A stretch of 64,000 nucleotides of DNA from CAVVWJ01 sp965652025 (GTDB lineage: Bacteria; Gemmatimonadota; Gemmatimonadetes; Gemmatimonadales; GWC2-71-9): assembly GCA_965652025.1 (NCBI GenBank), contig CBFGTM010000002.1, positions 62,001-126,000 of the forward strand, in the 5' to 3' direction. The stretch's first letter is position 1. The number at the start of each line of letters is the position of its first letter. A program made the position numbers and the translations under genes. The notes beneath the pieces are model-generated. The model was not told the origin of the DNA, did no database searches, and worked only from the letters and a program-made list of their open reading frames with translations. Shown here in pieces: positions 33,018 to 43,716 of this stretch.

Positions 33018-33566
33018 TCAGCCGAGTAGTCGGTTGATACGTGCGATGATATCGAGGATCTGGGAGAGCGGTCCCGGGGGATCAAGTATGCCGACCAGGG
33101 CGCACAGCAGGTTTCCCAGAAGGTTGCCCGGTCCAGTTACACCCGTGATGTCCAGATGAATCGGGGCCAAGTCAACAACGAGTCCCAGCAGATTGAGGTG
33201 GATTGCCCCGATGTCCAGGTTCAGAATCTGGCAGGTCGGTTGAGTGGGCGATCCGGACGCCGTGAGGGTTGCAGGAACCCTCTTAAAAGACCCGATGACG
33301 TTGTTGCTAGCGTCCCTGAGCTGGCCGCTTACGAGGAGAACACCGTGCCTGTAATTGAACTGGGTGATCTTGACGCTTGCCACAGCAACAGTTCCAAACG
33401 TCTGAACCGGATCAACCGGGAAGATCAGCTCCGTCCTCTGCTGCGGAGGGGCGGTGGGCGGGGTCTGATTTTCGGGGACAGTGTTCGCTGAGGTCGGCGC
33501 ATCGCGGTCGCAAGCTCCAATAGCCAGAGTGAGCGCGAGTGCAGCCAAGGTAAGTCGTGATCTCAT
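33018..33566 (-). CDS. Secreted lipoprotein with a conserved NLLGNLLC domain, function unknown
   Basis: 182 aa from ATG 33566 (MRSRLTLAALALTLAIGAC), preceded by AGGAG at good spacing. The lipobox cysteine is C19 (AIGAC). After a Pro/Thr-rich spacer the mature protein has a hydrophobic domain: CQILNLDIGAIHLNLLGLVV, then DLAPIHLDITGVTGPGNLLGNLLCALVGILD. I recall such stretches in secreted proteins of Actinobacteria and other high-GC bacteria but know no function. It is monocistronic, with its own terminator and an upstream gap that probably carries its promoter. Confidence 0.82.
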   Translation of the reverse strand: MRSRLTLAALALTLAIGACDRDAPTSANTVPENQTPPTAPPQQRTELIFPVDPVQTFGTVAVASVKITQFNYRHGVLLVSGQLRDASNNVIGSFKRVPATLTASGSPTQPTCQILNLDIGAIHLNLLGLVVDLAPIHLDITGVTGPGNLLGNLLCALVGILDPPGPLSQILDIIARINRLLG

Positions 33567-33801
33567 GACAAATGCTCCTAACACCTCTAAGGAAAAACGT
33601 GCGTACCACCAAAAAGCATGGCGCGCCGAGATGCGAAACTGAGGAGGAGGGTACGCTGTGCTACAGCAGCCCGAGCCGACTCACTTCGCGATCGCACATA
33701 AGCTTTGACATGGGATAGCGTGAGGATGTGAGACGAGTCACAAAAATGGAGGTGAGTTTCTTCACAACTCCTAAATAGCCAACGGAGTACAATGGGGAGA
33801 A

Positions 33802-33888
33802 CGGACAGGGTGGGATTCGAACCCACGATACCCGTGAGGGTATACCGGTTTTCGAGACCGGCTCCTTCAGCCACTCGGACACCTGTCC
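33802..33888 (-). tRNA. tRNA-Ser(CGA)
   Basis: 87 nt including the discriminator G. Acceptor stem GGACAGG with CCTGTCC, anticodon loop CTCGAAA (anticodon CGA, codon UCG), long variable arm and a normal T arm (GGTTCGAATCC). CCA is not encoded. Acceptor and T-arm sequence is nearly the same as in the tRNA-Ser(GGA) at 14.4 kb. Confidence 0.96.
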
Positions 33889-33909
33889 AGACTTTGGGGC
33901 GAAAGATAA

Positions 33910-33973
33910 AGCGTGAACGGTAAACAGTGAAAGGTGAACCGGTTTCACTGTTTACCGTTTACTGTTGACGCTT
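33910..33973 (-). repeat. Heptad inverted-repeat element R5
   Basis: Left arm units AGCGTGA, ACGGTAA, ACAGTGA, AAGGTGA; right arm is the complement with units AGCGTCA, ACAGTAA, ACGGTAA. The core arms 33918-33932 and 33943-33957 are a perfect 15-bp inverted repeat with a 10-nt loop. It begins four nt beyond the stop of the VWA gene. No U-tract follows the stem. Confidence 0.85.
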
Positions 33974-33977
33974 CTAC

Positions 33978-35933
33978 TTACTCTTCGTGCAGCACCGTCT
34001 CCCCTCCCGTGCTCAGCGTTCGGGCCCGCTCCACCATGCTGATGAATTCGGTCCGGTATCCCTCCGGGTCCTGGCCCCGCGCCTCGCGGGCCAGCCTGAG
34101 CACCAAATCGTAGCTCGCCTGGCCCTTGTACTCCGAGTTCCGAAGCACCATCGCGAACGCAGCCACGGCGGATGCGAACTGCAGGTCCGGCGAGCCTCGC
34201 TCGCCCCGGTCCAGAACCGGAGTGGAAAGCAGTCGGCTGCTGGTTCCGTTGGGATCCTTGTACCGAAGCTTCACGGTCATGAGCTCCGAGCTCCGCGACG
34301 CCGTCGAACGCACGGTGACCTGCTGGTAGGTGAGGCTGTCGTTGGCCACCGCCACTGGAGCCGCTCCCACCGGCACCACCTCGTATAGCGCTGTGACCGT
34401 GTGGCCAGCGCCCATCTCCCCGGCATCCTTCTTGTCGTCGGCAAAGTCTTCCTTCGCCAGCATCCGGTTCTCGTAACCCAGCAGCCGATAGGCTTGTACC
34501 TGGGCGGGATTGAACTCGACCTGAATCTTGACGTCCTTGGCCACGGTGAAAAGCGTGCCGCCGAACTCGCGGACGAAGACCTTGTGGGCTTCCCGGAAGT
34601 TATCGATGTAGGCGTAATGGCCGTTGCCCTTGTCGGCTATCTGCTCCATCTTGCTATCCTTCAGATTGCCGGTGCCAAAGCCCAGCACCGTCAGGAAAGT
34701 CCCCTCTTCCCGACGAGATTCGACCAACCGGATCATCTCGGCGTCGGAGCTCACGCCCACGTTGAAGTCCCCATCGGTTGCCAGGATGACGCGGTTGTTC
34801 CCCTCGGGGAGATAGTTCTCCCGCGCCACGTCGTAGGCCAGCTTGATCCCGGCTCCGCCGGCAGTGGATCCACCGGCCTCCAGCCGCTCGATGGCGGCCA
34901 GGATAGAGGCCTTGTCTCCGCCGGACGTCGGCGGAAGCACCAGACCCGCAGCACCCGCGTACACCACGATCGCAACCCGATCTTCCGGGCGAAGCTCCTG
35001 CACCAGCGCGCGAAAGGCTTGCTTCACCAGCGGCAGCTTGTCCTCGGACTGCATCGAGCCCGACACGTCGAGCAGGAACACGAGATTGCTGGGCGGCAGG
35101 TCGCGGGTGGCCACCCGCTTGGCCTGCAGTCCAATGCGGACCAGCCGGTGATCGGATGCCCAGGGACACGGTCCGACGTCAGTGGTTACCGCAAAGGGAT
35201 GATTGCCGGTGCGGTCGGGGTATGTGTAGGTGAAGTAGTTCACCAGCTCTTCCAGCCGCACTGCGTCGGCAGGTGGCAACGTCCCCTGGCTGAGAAAACG
35301 GCGAATGTTGCTGTAGGAGGCCGCGTCCACGTCGATCGAAAAGGTGGAGAGCGGATTGGCCAGAGCCGCCAGGAAGTGGTTGTCCTCGATCCGGTTGTAG
35401 GCCTCGGTGTTACCGGGCTCTCCTTGCCGGCGCCAGGGCTCCGAGGGAAGGGCCTGGACTGCACCACCGACATCGTACCGCTTCGGCGCTGCCTCGGTTC
35501 GCGGAGCAGCCTGGTTCGTGACCCTACTGGCCGCAGCAGCAGCGTCGGCATCGGTTACGGTGATCTCATTCAGCTGCACGTTGGTAGGCTGGAGGATGAA
35601 ATCGTGGGTGGTGGCGCGGCCGGCTCGGACCTTAATGATGGCCCGGGACGAGACATATCCGATGAAGACCGCCCGCAGCTGGACTGTGCCCTCGGGCACC
35701 GCCGCAAGGAGATAGTATCCCGCGGTATCAGTCAGAGCGTTGAGAGCAGTCCCCTCCACCAGGATCTGGACGTTGGCTAACGGCGCTCCCTTCGGATCTC
35801 TCACATGCCCGGTGACCCGGCCGGTCTTGTCTAGGATCACAGTTGGAGCGGCGGCAGTCGATACCAGGACGAACAGCAGAAGCACAGGATAGGCTCGGGT
35901 AAGGCGAGCGGACAGCCAGCGCGCGAGTCGCAT
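33978..35933 (-). CDS. YfbK-like VWA lipoprotein-type protein with carboxypeptidase regulatory-like domain
   Basis: 651 aa from ATG 35933 (MRLARWLSARLTR), preceded by GGAG six nt upstream; two earlier starts are weaker. A TM/signal segment (AYPVLLLFVLVSTAAAP) is followed by a carboxypeptidase regulatory-like domain (GRVTGHVRDPKGAPLANVQIL, 38-120), a DUF3520/von Willebrand insert (STFSIDVDAASYSNIRRFL) and a VWA domain with complete MIDAS D289, S291, S293 (LLDVSGSMQ) and LATDGDFNVGV. The C-terminus (LRLAREARGQDPEGYRTEF) is YfbK-like. It is exported or membrane-anchored. Its role is unknown; VWA proteins bind partner proteins. R5 follows its stop. Confidence 0.88.
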   Translation of the reverse strand: MRLARWLSARLTRAYPVLLLFVLVSTAAAPTVILDKTGRVTGHVRDPKGAPLANVQILVEGTALNALTDTAGYYLLAAVPEGTVQLRAVFIGYVSSRAIIKVRAGRATTHDFILQPTNVQLNEITVTDADAAAAASRVTNQAAPRTEAAPKRYDVGGAVQALPSEPWRRQGEPGNTEAYNRIEDNHFLAALANPLSTFSIDVDAASYSNIRRFLSQGTLPPADAVRLEELVNYFTYTYPDRTGNHPFAVTTDVGPCPWASDHRLVRIGLQAKRVATRDLPPSNLVFLLDVSGSMQSEDKLPLVKQAFRALVQELRPEDRVAIVVYAGAAGLVLPPTSGGDKASILAAIERLEAGGSTAGGAGIKLAYDVARENYLPEGNNRVILATDGDFNVGVSSDAEMIRLVESRREEGTFLTVLGFGTGNLKDSKMEQIADKGNGHYAYIDNFREAHKVFVREFGGTLFTVAKDVKIQVEFNPAQVQAYRLLGYENRMLAKEDFADDKKDAGEMGAGHTVTALYEVVPVGAAPVAVANDSLTYQQVTVRSTASRSSELMTVKLRYKDPNGTSSRLLSTPVLDRGERGSPDLQFASAVAAFAMVLRNSEYKGQASYDLVLRLAREARGQDPEGYRTEFISMVERARTLSTGGETVLHEE

Positions 35934-36033
35934 GAATCGCTCCGATGCAGGGGATTGCATGGCGCCACCAGAGTTTTCGGTGGCTGATGTAGGGGGAGAT
36001 GCGGCAAGCGGTGGGACTCGCACAGGTCACAAG

Positions 36034-36112
36034 ACCGTGAAGAGTAAATAGTGAAGGGTGAACCAGAGCCTCGAGCGGCCCCGTTCACCCTTTACCGTTT
36101 ACCGTTCAGTCG
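36034..36112 (-). repeat. Heptad inverted-repeat element R6
   Basis: Left arm units ACCGTGA, AGAGTAA, ATAGTGA, AGGGTGA; right arm complement units TTCACCC, TTTACCG, TTTACCG. Arms 36044-36063 and 36083-36102 match at 17 of 20 positions. It starts four nt past the tadA stop and lies between tadA and the VWA gene. Confidence 0.8.
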
Positions 36113-36115
36113 TTT

Positions 36116-36578
36116 CTACAGTCGTTTGCTTAGGAAGAACCCCTTGAGCAGCTCCCCGCATTCCTCGGCCATCAGGCCGCCCACCACCTCAGGCCGATGA
36201 TTGGTCCGCGGGTTGCGCAGCAGATCGTATACCGAACCAGCCATGCCGCAGCGCGCGTCGTACGCGCCGAAGACCACCCGGCCGACCTTTGCCAAAACGA
36301 TCGCACCGGCGCACTGGGCACAGGGCTCCAGCGTCACATACATGGTGGCGAAGGGAAGCCGGTCCTCACCTAGCTTCTGCAGGGCCCGCTGCAGAGCCAG
36401 CAGCTCGGCATGCGCAGTCGGATCGCGCCTTTGCACCGTTTCGTTGTGGGCCTCGGCCAGGATATCTCCGTCGGCTATGATAACTGCGCCAACCGGAATC
36501 TCCTCCCGAACCGATGCCGCGCGCGCGAGCCGGAGCGCGGCCTGCATCCCAGTGAGATCACTGGGCGACGGCGTGCCT

Positions 36579-36586
<8 letters not shown>
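36116..36586 (-). CDS. tadA: tRNA-specific adenosine deaminase
   Basis: 156 aa. Zinc ligand H59 with catalytic E61 (TAHAELL) and C89, C92 (EPCAQCAGA) form the deaminase active site. It converts A34 of tRNA-Arg to inosine. The GTG start overlaps the clpB stop by 8 bp, with an alternative ATG at codon 14; the N-terminal extension SPSDLT before the first helix suggests the later one could be used. It is downstream of clpB in the same direction. Confidence 0.94.
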
Positions 36587-39215
<2,629 letters not shown>

Positions 39216-39243
39216 TGCTTCCTCATATGCACTTTGGCCCGAT

Positions 39244-39265
39244 CCTCCGGAAAATGGTCCGGAGG
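39244..39265 (-). promoter_or_regulatory. Inverted repeat upstream of clpB
   Basis: CCTCCGGA and TCCGGAGG arms with a 6-nt spacer, perfect, 29 nt before the clpB ATG. On the minus-strand RNA it forms a hairpin whose 3' arm contains GGAGG, while the true ribosome-binding site (GAGGAAG) is closer to the start. It is a possible operator or leader hairpin; it does not match the CIRCE sequence. Confidence 0.35.
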
Positions 39266-39390
39266 TATCGGAACTTCGTCAGCCTGGAAATCGGCAGGGG
39301 AAAGGGCAAGTGGTGTACCCACTATCTCTGCCGCTTTGGCAGAGTGGGGCCTTCCTTCAGAGGGGATCCCAGCTACCAGCATCCCCCAAA

Positions 39391-39420
39391 ATGAAGAAAG
39401 AGGCAGCCGGGAGCTGCCTC
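39391..39420 (-). terminator. Terminator after the FlgD-domain gene
   Basis: GAGGCAGC stem, arms 39400-39407 and 39413-39420, 5-nt loop, with TTTCTTCATTTT on the minus strand beyond it. The plus strand also has a T-rich TTTACTTT after the stem, so it could be bidirectional. Confidence 0.8.
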
Positions 39421-39426
39421 TTTACT

Positions 39427-39864
39427 TTACCTTCCGCTGGCGATCTTCTTTTGTGCAATCATCTTGCGAGTGAACCGCTCACCATCCACAATAAGCTGAT
39501 AGTAGTACACTCCGGTTATCGCCTCGCGTCGTCCATCCAGATATTTCCCATCCCAGTAGGCTCGGTATTCTCCACAGCGGAGGCGCAAGCTGTCCAGCCG
39601 CTCGCCCGATCCGCTGGCCAGCGTAGGAATGGCCACTTCCTGAACCAGTACATTGTAAATCTTCAAGCTCACCACCGGCTGATGACCCCTTGCGCACACC
39701 TCCCGGGAAATCTCGAACGGGATCGTCGTTGCCGGGAAAAACGGATTGGGGTAGTTCTCCTTCAGCTCGACTCGCGGCGGAAGCACATTGGCCTGTGCTG
39801 CGACCGGGGAGCCTGCCCCCACCAGAAGCCCGAGCCACCACCCCGGCCGCACCAAACGGACCAT
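39427..39864 (-). CDS. Small secreted protein consisting of a FlgD/T9SS-like C-terminal domain
   Basis: 145 aa. A signal peptide (LVRPGWWLGLLVGAGSPVAAQA) is followed by ELKENYPNPFFPATTIPFEI, WDGKYLDGRREAITGVYYYQL and FTRKMIAQKK, the pattern of FlgD Ig-like or type-IX-secretion C-terminal domains (NYPNPFNPxT, WDGxD.xGxxVxxGVYxYxL, xxKMxxxK). In other proteins this module is a C-terminal tail of much larger enzymes; here it is the whole mature protein. Its function is unknown. It has its own terminator. Confidence 0.8.
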   Translation of the reverse strand: MVRLVRPGWWLGLLVGAGSPVAAQANVLPPRVELKENYPNPFFPATTIPFEISREVCARGHQPVVSLKIYNVLVQEVAIPTLASGSGERLDSLRLRCGEYRAYWDGKYLDGRREAITGVYYYQLIVDGERFTRKMIAQKKIASGR

Positions 39865-39950
39865 GGGCGACTCCTCATGCTCACAATGTGTTGAAAGGTG
39901 GTGGCACCTCCGGGGATCGTCGGATGCACTGATGGGCTGTCTAAGGGAAG

Positions 39951-39978
39951 GTCTAGAGTCAAGAGTCTAGAGTCAAGG
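39951..39978 (-). repeat. Heptad array R7 at the selB 3' end
   Basis: Units GTCTAGA, GTCAAGA, GTCTAGA and GTCAAGG on the plus strand. The minus-strand selB reading frame runs into the array and takes its last residues and its TGA stop from it. No second arm is seen. Confidence 0.8.
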
Positions 39979-41821
39979 GAGAAGGGCTCTTCAGCCGGCG
40001 ACCCTCTCCTTCTCTGACTGTAATACCCCTGCCGTCCGCCCATTCCAAAAGAGGAATCAGAAACTTTCGGCTGATGCCGAGCCGGTCCCGGACCGCCCCT
40101 GGGACGATAGGCCCCCTGCGGCCCAAGTCATTCAGCACGCCGGTAAATTGCTCTAATGCCTCGCGGGCATAGTAGCGGTCGCGTTCCACGGCTTCGACCC
40201 GGCCCCGCGAAGCTGCCAGACGCAGGAGCGGGTGGAGGTCCCGCCGCCCGGTTGAGCGCTCCAGCTCGGCCACGGACGGTGGGGCCAGGTGCGCAGCCGA
40301 GAGGATCTCTACGATACGATCGATTTCGGCCTCTCCACCAGTTACTCGTGGTGCAAACCCCGCCAGTGCGATCATCCCATCGCGCCGGCGCAGCCTGCCG
40401 GTGCGGACCAGGTCTTCCAGGGCGGCCTCGACAATAACCTGATTTACTGGAAGGCTGTGCCGCAGCGTCTCCAGCGGCATGCCAGGATCGCTGCCGTGTT
40501 GCCGGTGGTAGTCGCGCACCACGCCGAGCGCTCGGGCAGCGGTCTGCTCGACGACCGTCGCGGATACCCACAGGGTGCCGAGCAGGCGTGCCTCGGGTCT
40601 CTGCCGAGCGACTTCATGGACCTCGCCCTCGGGAATTCCGAGCAGGATAGGGAGGAGCGAACGCTCGATGCCCCCGGGACGTCGCCGGAGCGCGCTGCGG
40701 AACCGCTCAGCCCCATGGTCGGACGCGAGTTCGGCCGGCCACACCGTGCGCCGCCGAGGTGGCAGCGGATCGAGGACTCGGCCTCCGCCAATGGTGGTCA
40801 CCGGACTGAAGCTCCGCAGAACAAAGCGATCGCCCGCTCGGGCAATGAGAGGAGATTCGAGCTTGAGCCGGGCCATTCCTCTGCTTCCCGGCGCAACCCC
40901 AGCGCGAGGAAGCGCCCGAGCCATCACCTCGGTGGTCCCCAATAAGAGGCGGACCCGGGTCCGCGCGGTCAGCGGACGGGGAGCTCGCTGATCGAGAGCA
41001 ATCTCAACGTCGAGGGCGGTAGTTGGCGCCCAGGGAACCTGATCGCCAACCAGCACCGCTCCTCGGGCAAGCCCTTCTCGTTCCATGCCGGCCAGCCCGA
41101 TCGCACTTCGGGATCCCGGCTCCGCCCGGGTCACTTCGCGGCCGAAGCTCTCCAGCGACCGTACCCGGCCACGTTGCCCGGAGGGAAGTGCAACGACGCT
41201 GTCGCCTACAGTGAGCCGGCCGGACCATACCGTCCCGGTCACCACGGTTCCGACGCCCGGGAGGGAGAACACCCGGTCGATCGGCATCCGAAACGCGTCG
41301 GCCACAGAATGCCGCGAGAGCGCGCGGGCGTGCCCGGCCAGCCGGGTCCGGAGTTCCTCGACCCCAGTTCCGGTTCGGGCCGAGACGGTAAGGGGAGAAT
41401 CGAAGGCAACGGACGAAGTCGCGAGACGCTCGGCTACTTCGAGAGACACCAGCTCGAGCCAGTCGGGATCAACCAGGTCGGATTTGGTGATCACCGGAAT
41501 GCCGCGTCGAACTCCCAGCTGCTCCAGGATGAGCAGGTGCTCCTCCGTCTGGGGCATGATCGACTCATCGGCAGCGATGACCAGCAGCGCGAGGTCGATC
41601 CCGGAAGCGCCAGCAACCATCGTGCGGACGAAGTCTTCGTGCCCGGGCACGTCTACGACCCCGGCCATGCGACCGCCACCCAGATCGAGCGGGGCAAAGT
41701 TGAGCTCGATGGTGATCTCCCGGCGGCGCTCCTCGGCCAGGCGGTCCATTGGTCGCCCAGTCAGGGCGGTGACCAAAGCGGACTTCCCGTGGTCGATGTG
41801 TCCTGCTGTCCCGATGATCAT
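39959..41821 (-). CDS. selB: Selenocysteine-specific translation elongation factor SelB
   Basis: 620 aa. EF-Tu-like GTPase start with G1 GHIDHGKS (7-14), G3 DVPGHE (57-62), G4 TKSD (112-115), three beta-domains, and C-terminal winged-helix domains that bind the SECIS hairpin (RDLHPLLRLAASRGRVEAVE). It delivers Sec-tRNA to UGA codons. The presence of SelB predicts selA, selC, selD and at least one selenoprotein elsewhere. The last ten residues (KSPSPLTLDS) and stop come from heptad repeat R7, so the C-terminus may be poorly conserved. It overlaps recO by 4 bp. Confidence 0.94.
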   Translation of the reverse strand: MIIGTAGHIDHGKSALVTALTGRPMDRLAEERRREITIELNFAPLDLGGGRMAGVVDVPGHEDFVRTMVAGASGIDLALLVIAADESIMPQTEEHLLILEQLGVRRGIPVITKSDLVDPDWLELVSLEVAERLATSSVAFDSPLTVSARTGTGVEELRTRLAGHARALSRHSVADAFRMPIDRVFSLPGVGTVVTGTVWSGRLTVGDSVVALPSGQRGRVRSLESFGREVTRAEPGSRSAIGLAGMEREGLARGAVLVGDQVPWAPTTALDVEIALDQRAPRPLTARTRVRLLLGTTEVMARALPRAGVAPGSRGMARLKLESPLIARAGDRFVLRSFSPVTTIGGGRVLDPLPPRRRTVWPAELASDHGAERFRSALRRRPGGIERSLLPILLGIPEGEVHEVARQRPEARLLGTLWVSATVVEQTAARALGVVRDYHRQHGSDPGMPLETLRHSLPVNQVIVEAALEDLVRTGRLRRRDGMIALAGFAPRVTGGEAEIDRIVEILSAAHLAPPSVAELERSTGRRDLHPLLRLAASRGRVEAVERDRYYAREALEQFTGVLNDLGRRGPIVPGAVRDRLGISRKFLIPLLEWADGRGITVREGEGRRLKSPSPLTLDS

Positions 41822-42579
41822 GCCGCGGCCCAGGGGCGCTCCATCCAGAACTCCAGAGCCGGAAGATCCGCGCCCTCGGCAAGATGGTGTCGGATGTACC
41901 GCGCTAGAAGGCGGCGGTGGGCTGCTCCGTGACGGCGATCGAAGGTAGGCAGGGCCGAATCAGGATCGAGCAGCGATGCGAGATCGGCGCGATCCTCTGG
42001 CGGCAACTGGGTAGCTCCCCGCTCCGCTGCACAGGTGATGCAGAGGGCACCACCATCTCGGGTGCTGAACGGAAGCGGGCCTTCAGGAGGAATCAGCACG
42101 CCGTCGATGACGCAGGCATGGATCGAAGGGGCAAAGCCGAGGCTGCTCACCAGTAGCCAGAGAAGCCGGAATCCAAGCGACTCTACCGTCTCCGGCGGAT
42201 CTACCTCCAGCAGCGCCAGGGCCTGTTGCAGCACCTCGAAGCTTTCGGGATGAGGATCCGGGGGCGCAAACCGGAGCATCACCTCAGCCAGGGCACAGGC
42301 CACGGCATAGCGCTCCAGATCCCGGGTCAGGCCAACGTGTAGCTGCCGGAGATCGAAGGAGGTCAGGACGTTCAGCTCCCGGTTCTCCTTCATCAACCAG
42401 TGAGCCTGACCCTCACTCAGCAGCTGGAGCGACCCGCCGAACCGGCTTCTGGGTCGGAGAGCACCCTTGGCAATGGCGCTCTGCACTCCATAATCGCGGC
42501 TGGCCAGGCGGATGATCTTGGAGGTTTCACCGTACCGAAACGAGGCGAGCACAATGGCGGGAGTTGAGACGAGTGGCAC
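41818..42579 (-). CDS. recO: DNA repair protein RecO
   Basis: 253 aa from GTG 42579, with GAGGG seven nt upstream; the longer frame to 42750 is rejected because it gives an unusual N-terminus. The N-terminal OB fold begins STPAIVLASFRYGETSKIIRLASRDYG in parts STPAIVLASFRYGE and SKIIRLASRDYG, followed by KGALRPRSRFGGSLQ. C-terminal part has Cys residues (CVIDG, CITC) of the RecO zinc finger. It annealing-loads RecA on SSB-coated DNA with RecR. It follows the BtuG-like gene by 10 bp. Confidence 0.9.
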   Translation of the reverse strand: MPLVSTPAIVLASFRYGETSKIIRLASRDYGVQSAIAKGALRPRSRFGGSLQLLSEGQAHWLMKENRELNVLTSFDLRQLHVGLTRDLERYAVACALAEVMLRFAPPDPHPESFEVLQQALALLEVDPPETVESLGFRLLWLLVSSLGFAPSIHACVIDGVLIPPEGPLPFSTRDGGALCITCAAERGATQLPPEDRADLASLLDPDSALPTFDRRHGAAHRRLLARYIRHHLAEGADLPALEFWMERPWAAA

Positions 42580-42589
42580 TGCGCGGCCC

Positions 42590-43669
42590 TCAGAGCTGGC
42601 TCTCGTCGACCGTGTCCACTCCAGCCGGTGGAACCCGGGCAAGCACGATCTGCGTGGCGCACTGGCCCACGGGAACTGTGCGAATTTCGCTGAAATCAGA
42701 GCGCAGCACGTGGACCACTCCGTTATCGGAGCAGCCCGCCTCGAGAGCATAGATCCGGTCCTGCGAATCCACGGCCACGCCGGTATTGGCGGGGATGGGG
42801 ATTCCGTTTCCTTCTCCGCGAACCACGACCCGCTCTGCGGTGTCGAACTCCATCACTCCTTCGCTGCGCGAACTGATCAAGAGACGATCAGCCTCATCGG
42901 CCGTCAGGTCCCCGGGTCCAAATCCAAAGCCGCCGAAGCTGGCCAGCTCCTCCCGGCGTACGGGATCCACCACCGACAGCCGTCCCTGGTCGACACTGGG
43001 ATCGCCATTCTGGATGACGTACACCAATCCGTCGCTCGCCACGGCACTGAACTGGGCATTCCCGGGGCCGATGAGCGGAATCGAGTCCAGCAGTGCCCCC
43101 CGGTCCCCCACCGCCGGATCGATCACGCTGATCCAGCTCTCGCCGGCGGGCTTGCCAAGGGAGTCGAGGTTGGCGTTCAGTACCAGCAGCCGTCCCCGGG
43201 TAAAGATCATCTGCGTCGGGGTGAGTCCCACCACAAGGCTGAGGGTGTCCCCGGTGGCGAGGTTCAGCCGGGTAACCGTGTTAAAGCTAGCGTTAGCCAC
43301 GTAGGCCACTGAATCGTCGACCAGCGCACTCCCGGTGAGACCGGATCCTGGCTGGAGGGGAAACGTGTTCACGACCTGCCCCAGCCGAAGGTCCACCAGC
43401 GCGACCGCGTCCCGAGCCTGCAAGGGAACCACCGCCGTTCCCCCTCTGGTGGCTACGCTCGACGGCTGGACGTCGGAAGCACCCAGCGGGATGGTGGACA
43501 CCTGAGTGGGCGCTGCCACCGGCACCAGGCTGAGCGTAGCGTCGGTGGTGTTGAGCACCACTACGATCTCCTCAGGTGCCGGCGGTGGGGCCGCGGTTTC
43601 GGCGCAACCGAGGATTCCGCCCGAGCAAAAAGCGAACAGGAGACCTCTGGTACAGCGCTGGATTCTCAT
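42590..43669 (-). CDS. BtuG-like beta-propeller lipoprotein
   Basis: 359 aa. A lipobox cysteine at C22 (CSGGILGC) follows a signal peptide. The mature part has YncE/seven-bladed propeller repeats: NTTDATLSLVPV, DAVALVDLRLGQVVNT, NASFNTVTRLNLATGD, ESWISVIDPAVGD and RLSVVDPVRREEL. It is the last gene of the cobalamin operon, directly after the TonB receptor. By analogy with the Bacteroides BtuG lipoprotein that caps BtuB and captures B12, a cobalamin-binding role is proposed. I cannot see B12-binding residues, so the function is inference from fold and position. Confidence 0.75.
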   Translation of the reverse strand: MRIQRCTRGLLFAFCSGGILGCAETAAPPPAPEEIVVVLNTTDATLSLVPVAAPTQVSTIPLGASDVQPSSVATRGGTAVVPLQARDAVALVDLRLGQVVNTFPLQPGSGLTGSALVDDSVAYVANASFNTVTRLNLATGDTLSLVVGLTPTQMIFTRGRLLVLNANLDSLGKPAGESWISVIDPAVGDRGALLDSIPLIGPGNAQFSAVASDGLVYVIQNGDPSVDQGRLSVVDPVRREELASFGGFGFGPGDLTADEADRLLISSRSEGVMEFDTAERVVVRGEGNGIPIPANTGVAVDSQDRIYALEAGCSDNGVVHVLRSDFSEIRTVPVGQCATQIVLARVPPAGVDTVDESQL

Positions 43670-43716
43670 GATTGGAAGATCGGAGCAGCGGGTCCGGGCC
43701 GCCAGTCACCGACGGC

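Noticed and set aside
33587..33948. Short minus frames over the tRNA-Ser(CGA) region
   Set aside because: They read through the tRNA and flanking noncoding sequence; no motif or start evidence.
34401..35780. 459-codon plus frame opposite the VWA gene
   Set aside because: The minus-strand YfbK-like VWA protein accounts for the region.
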